NCBI GenBank assembly: GCA_023457875.1 | Contig: JAEXBC010000520.1 | Coordinates: 1 to 5,149, forward strand | Source of the DNA: Bacillota bacterium | GTDB taxonomy: Bacteria; Bacillota; Clostridia; Lachnospirales; Cellulosilyticaceae | DNA: 5,149 nucleotides | Direction of reading: 5' to 3' | In this document: piece by piece, positions 4,904-5,149 of the stretch | How the letters are laid out: each line of letters starts with the position of its first letter | Numbering within the stretch: position 1 is the first letter of the stretch | Translations under genes and position numbers: made by a program | Notes under the pieces: model-generated | What the model was told of the DNA's origin: nothing | The model's database searches: none | What the model saw: only the letters and a program-made list of their open reading frames with translations

Positions 4904-5149
4904 ATGAATCCTTTTGCAGCATATAGAGCCATTAATACCAAGATACATGGGAAAAGGCGTGTTTTATTAGAGAAAAGTGAATGGGCAAAGGTGGCCGAGT
5001 ACAAATCAGTTTCACAGATTATAGATTTTCTCAGCAAGAGAGATGGTTATAAGAACATTTTTGCTTTATGCAAGGCAGAAGATATTCGTCGTAGTGATTT
5101 AGAAATTATCTTGGATCGAAAGAGTGTAGGTGAGATTGAGCAAATCTTA
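4904..5149 (+). CDS. ntpC: V-type ATP synthase/ATPase subunit C (AC39/V0D family), N-terminal part
   Basis: The first 82 residues are visible and the gene runs off the window in an open frame. Subunit C (NtpC in Enterococcus, d in eukaryotes) caps the rotor ring and links it to the central stalk of the membrane proton- or sodium-moving V/A-type ATPase. The N-terminal pattern fits the family: AYRAINTKIHGKRRVLL, then EWAKVAEYKSVSQIIDFL with a helical repeat (KSV-x-QII and, later, KSVGEIEQIL), and the typical RRSDLEIIL. The full protein is usually about 320-350 aa, so about a quarter is visible. The ribosome site GGAGGG lies at the end of the preceding gene (about 4893-4898), and the ATG follows that gene's stop after one base, so the two are translationally close. 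The subunit name is from memory of the family and the Enterococcus naming. Confidence 0.82.
   Translation, partial: MNPFAAYRAINTKIHGKRRVLLEKSEWAKVAEYKSVSQIIDFLSKRDGYKNIFALCKAEDIRRSDLEIILDRKSVGEIEQIL

Noticed and set aside
4667..4948. 93-aa minus-strand reading frame
   Set aside because: It is antisense to the V-ATPase genes and shows no protein-like composition or ribosome site.

Overview
The window looks like chromosome from an AT-rich, endospore-forming, anaerobic Firmicute, most likely a clostridium in or near the Lachnospiraceae/Cellulosilyticaceae. Three things suggest this: the C-terminal end of the sporulation sigma factor SigH, strong AGGAGG-type ribosome binding sites, and the start of a V-type (A/V-type) ATPase operon. 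The lineage is an inference from gene content and composition. No database search was possible.

Left part (1-1100). The window opens inside sigH (+ strand), which ends at 220. It is followed by a bidirectional intrinsic terminator (254-287) shared with a convergent two-gene minus-strand unit. That unit (885 down to 297) encodes two small cysteine-rich paralogues of 64 and 117 aa. Both share a C-terminal module with a conserved CxxC and a YFN-x2-RID-x-IE motif. Upstream of the pair is a good match to a sigma-E/sigma-K-type sporulation promoter (965-992, minus strand), directly followed by a hairpin that would form the 5' end of the mRNA. I infer that they are spore coat or outer-layer proteins. 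This is the most interesting part of the window.

Middle part (1060-4331). A consensus extended -10 sigma-A promoter drives thrC (threonine synthase). The same strand then carries a flavin reductase-like protein, a SEC-C zinc-motif protein whose stop codon lies inside a strong terminator, and an unrecognised three-helix membrane protein that ends at its own terminator. The genes between thrC and the first terminator have short gaps and no obvious internal terminator, so they may be partly co-transcribed. Their functions are not clearly linked.

Right part (4332-5149). An AT-rich gap of about 250 bases holds a composite hairpin and an extended -10 promoter. It is followed by a small coiled-coil protein (probable V-ATPase peripheral-stalk G/H-type subunit) and, after 1 base, the beginning of V-type ATPase subunit C (AC39/V0D family), which runs off the window.

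No rRNA, tRNA, CRISPR, insertion sequence or prophage gene was seen. Apart from the cysteine-rich pair and the membrane protein, this is ordinary core-genome content.
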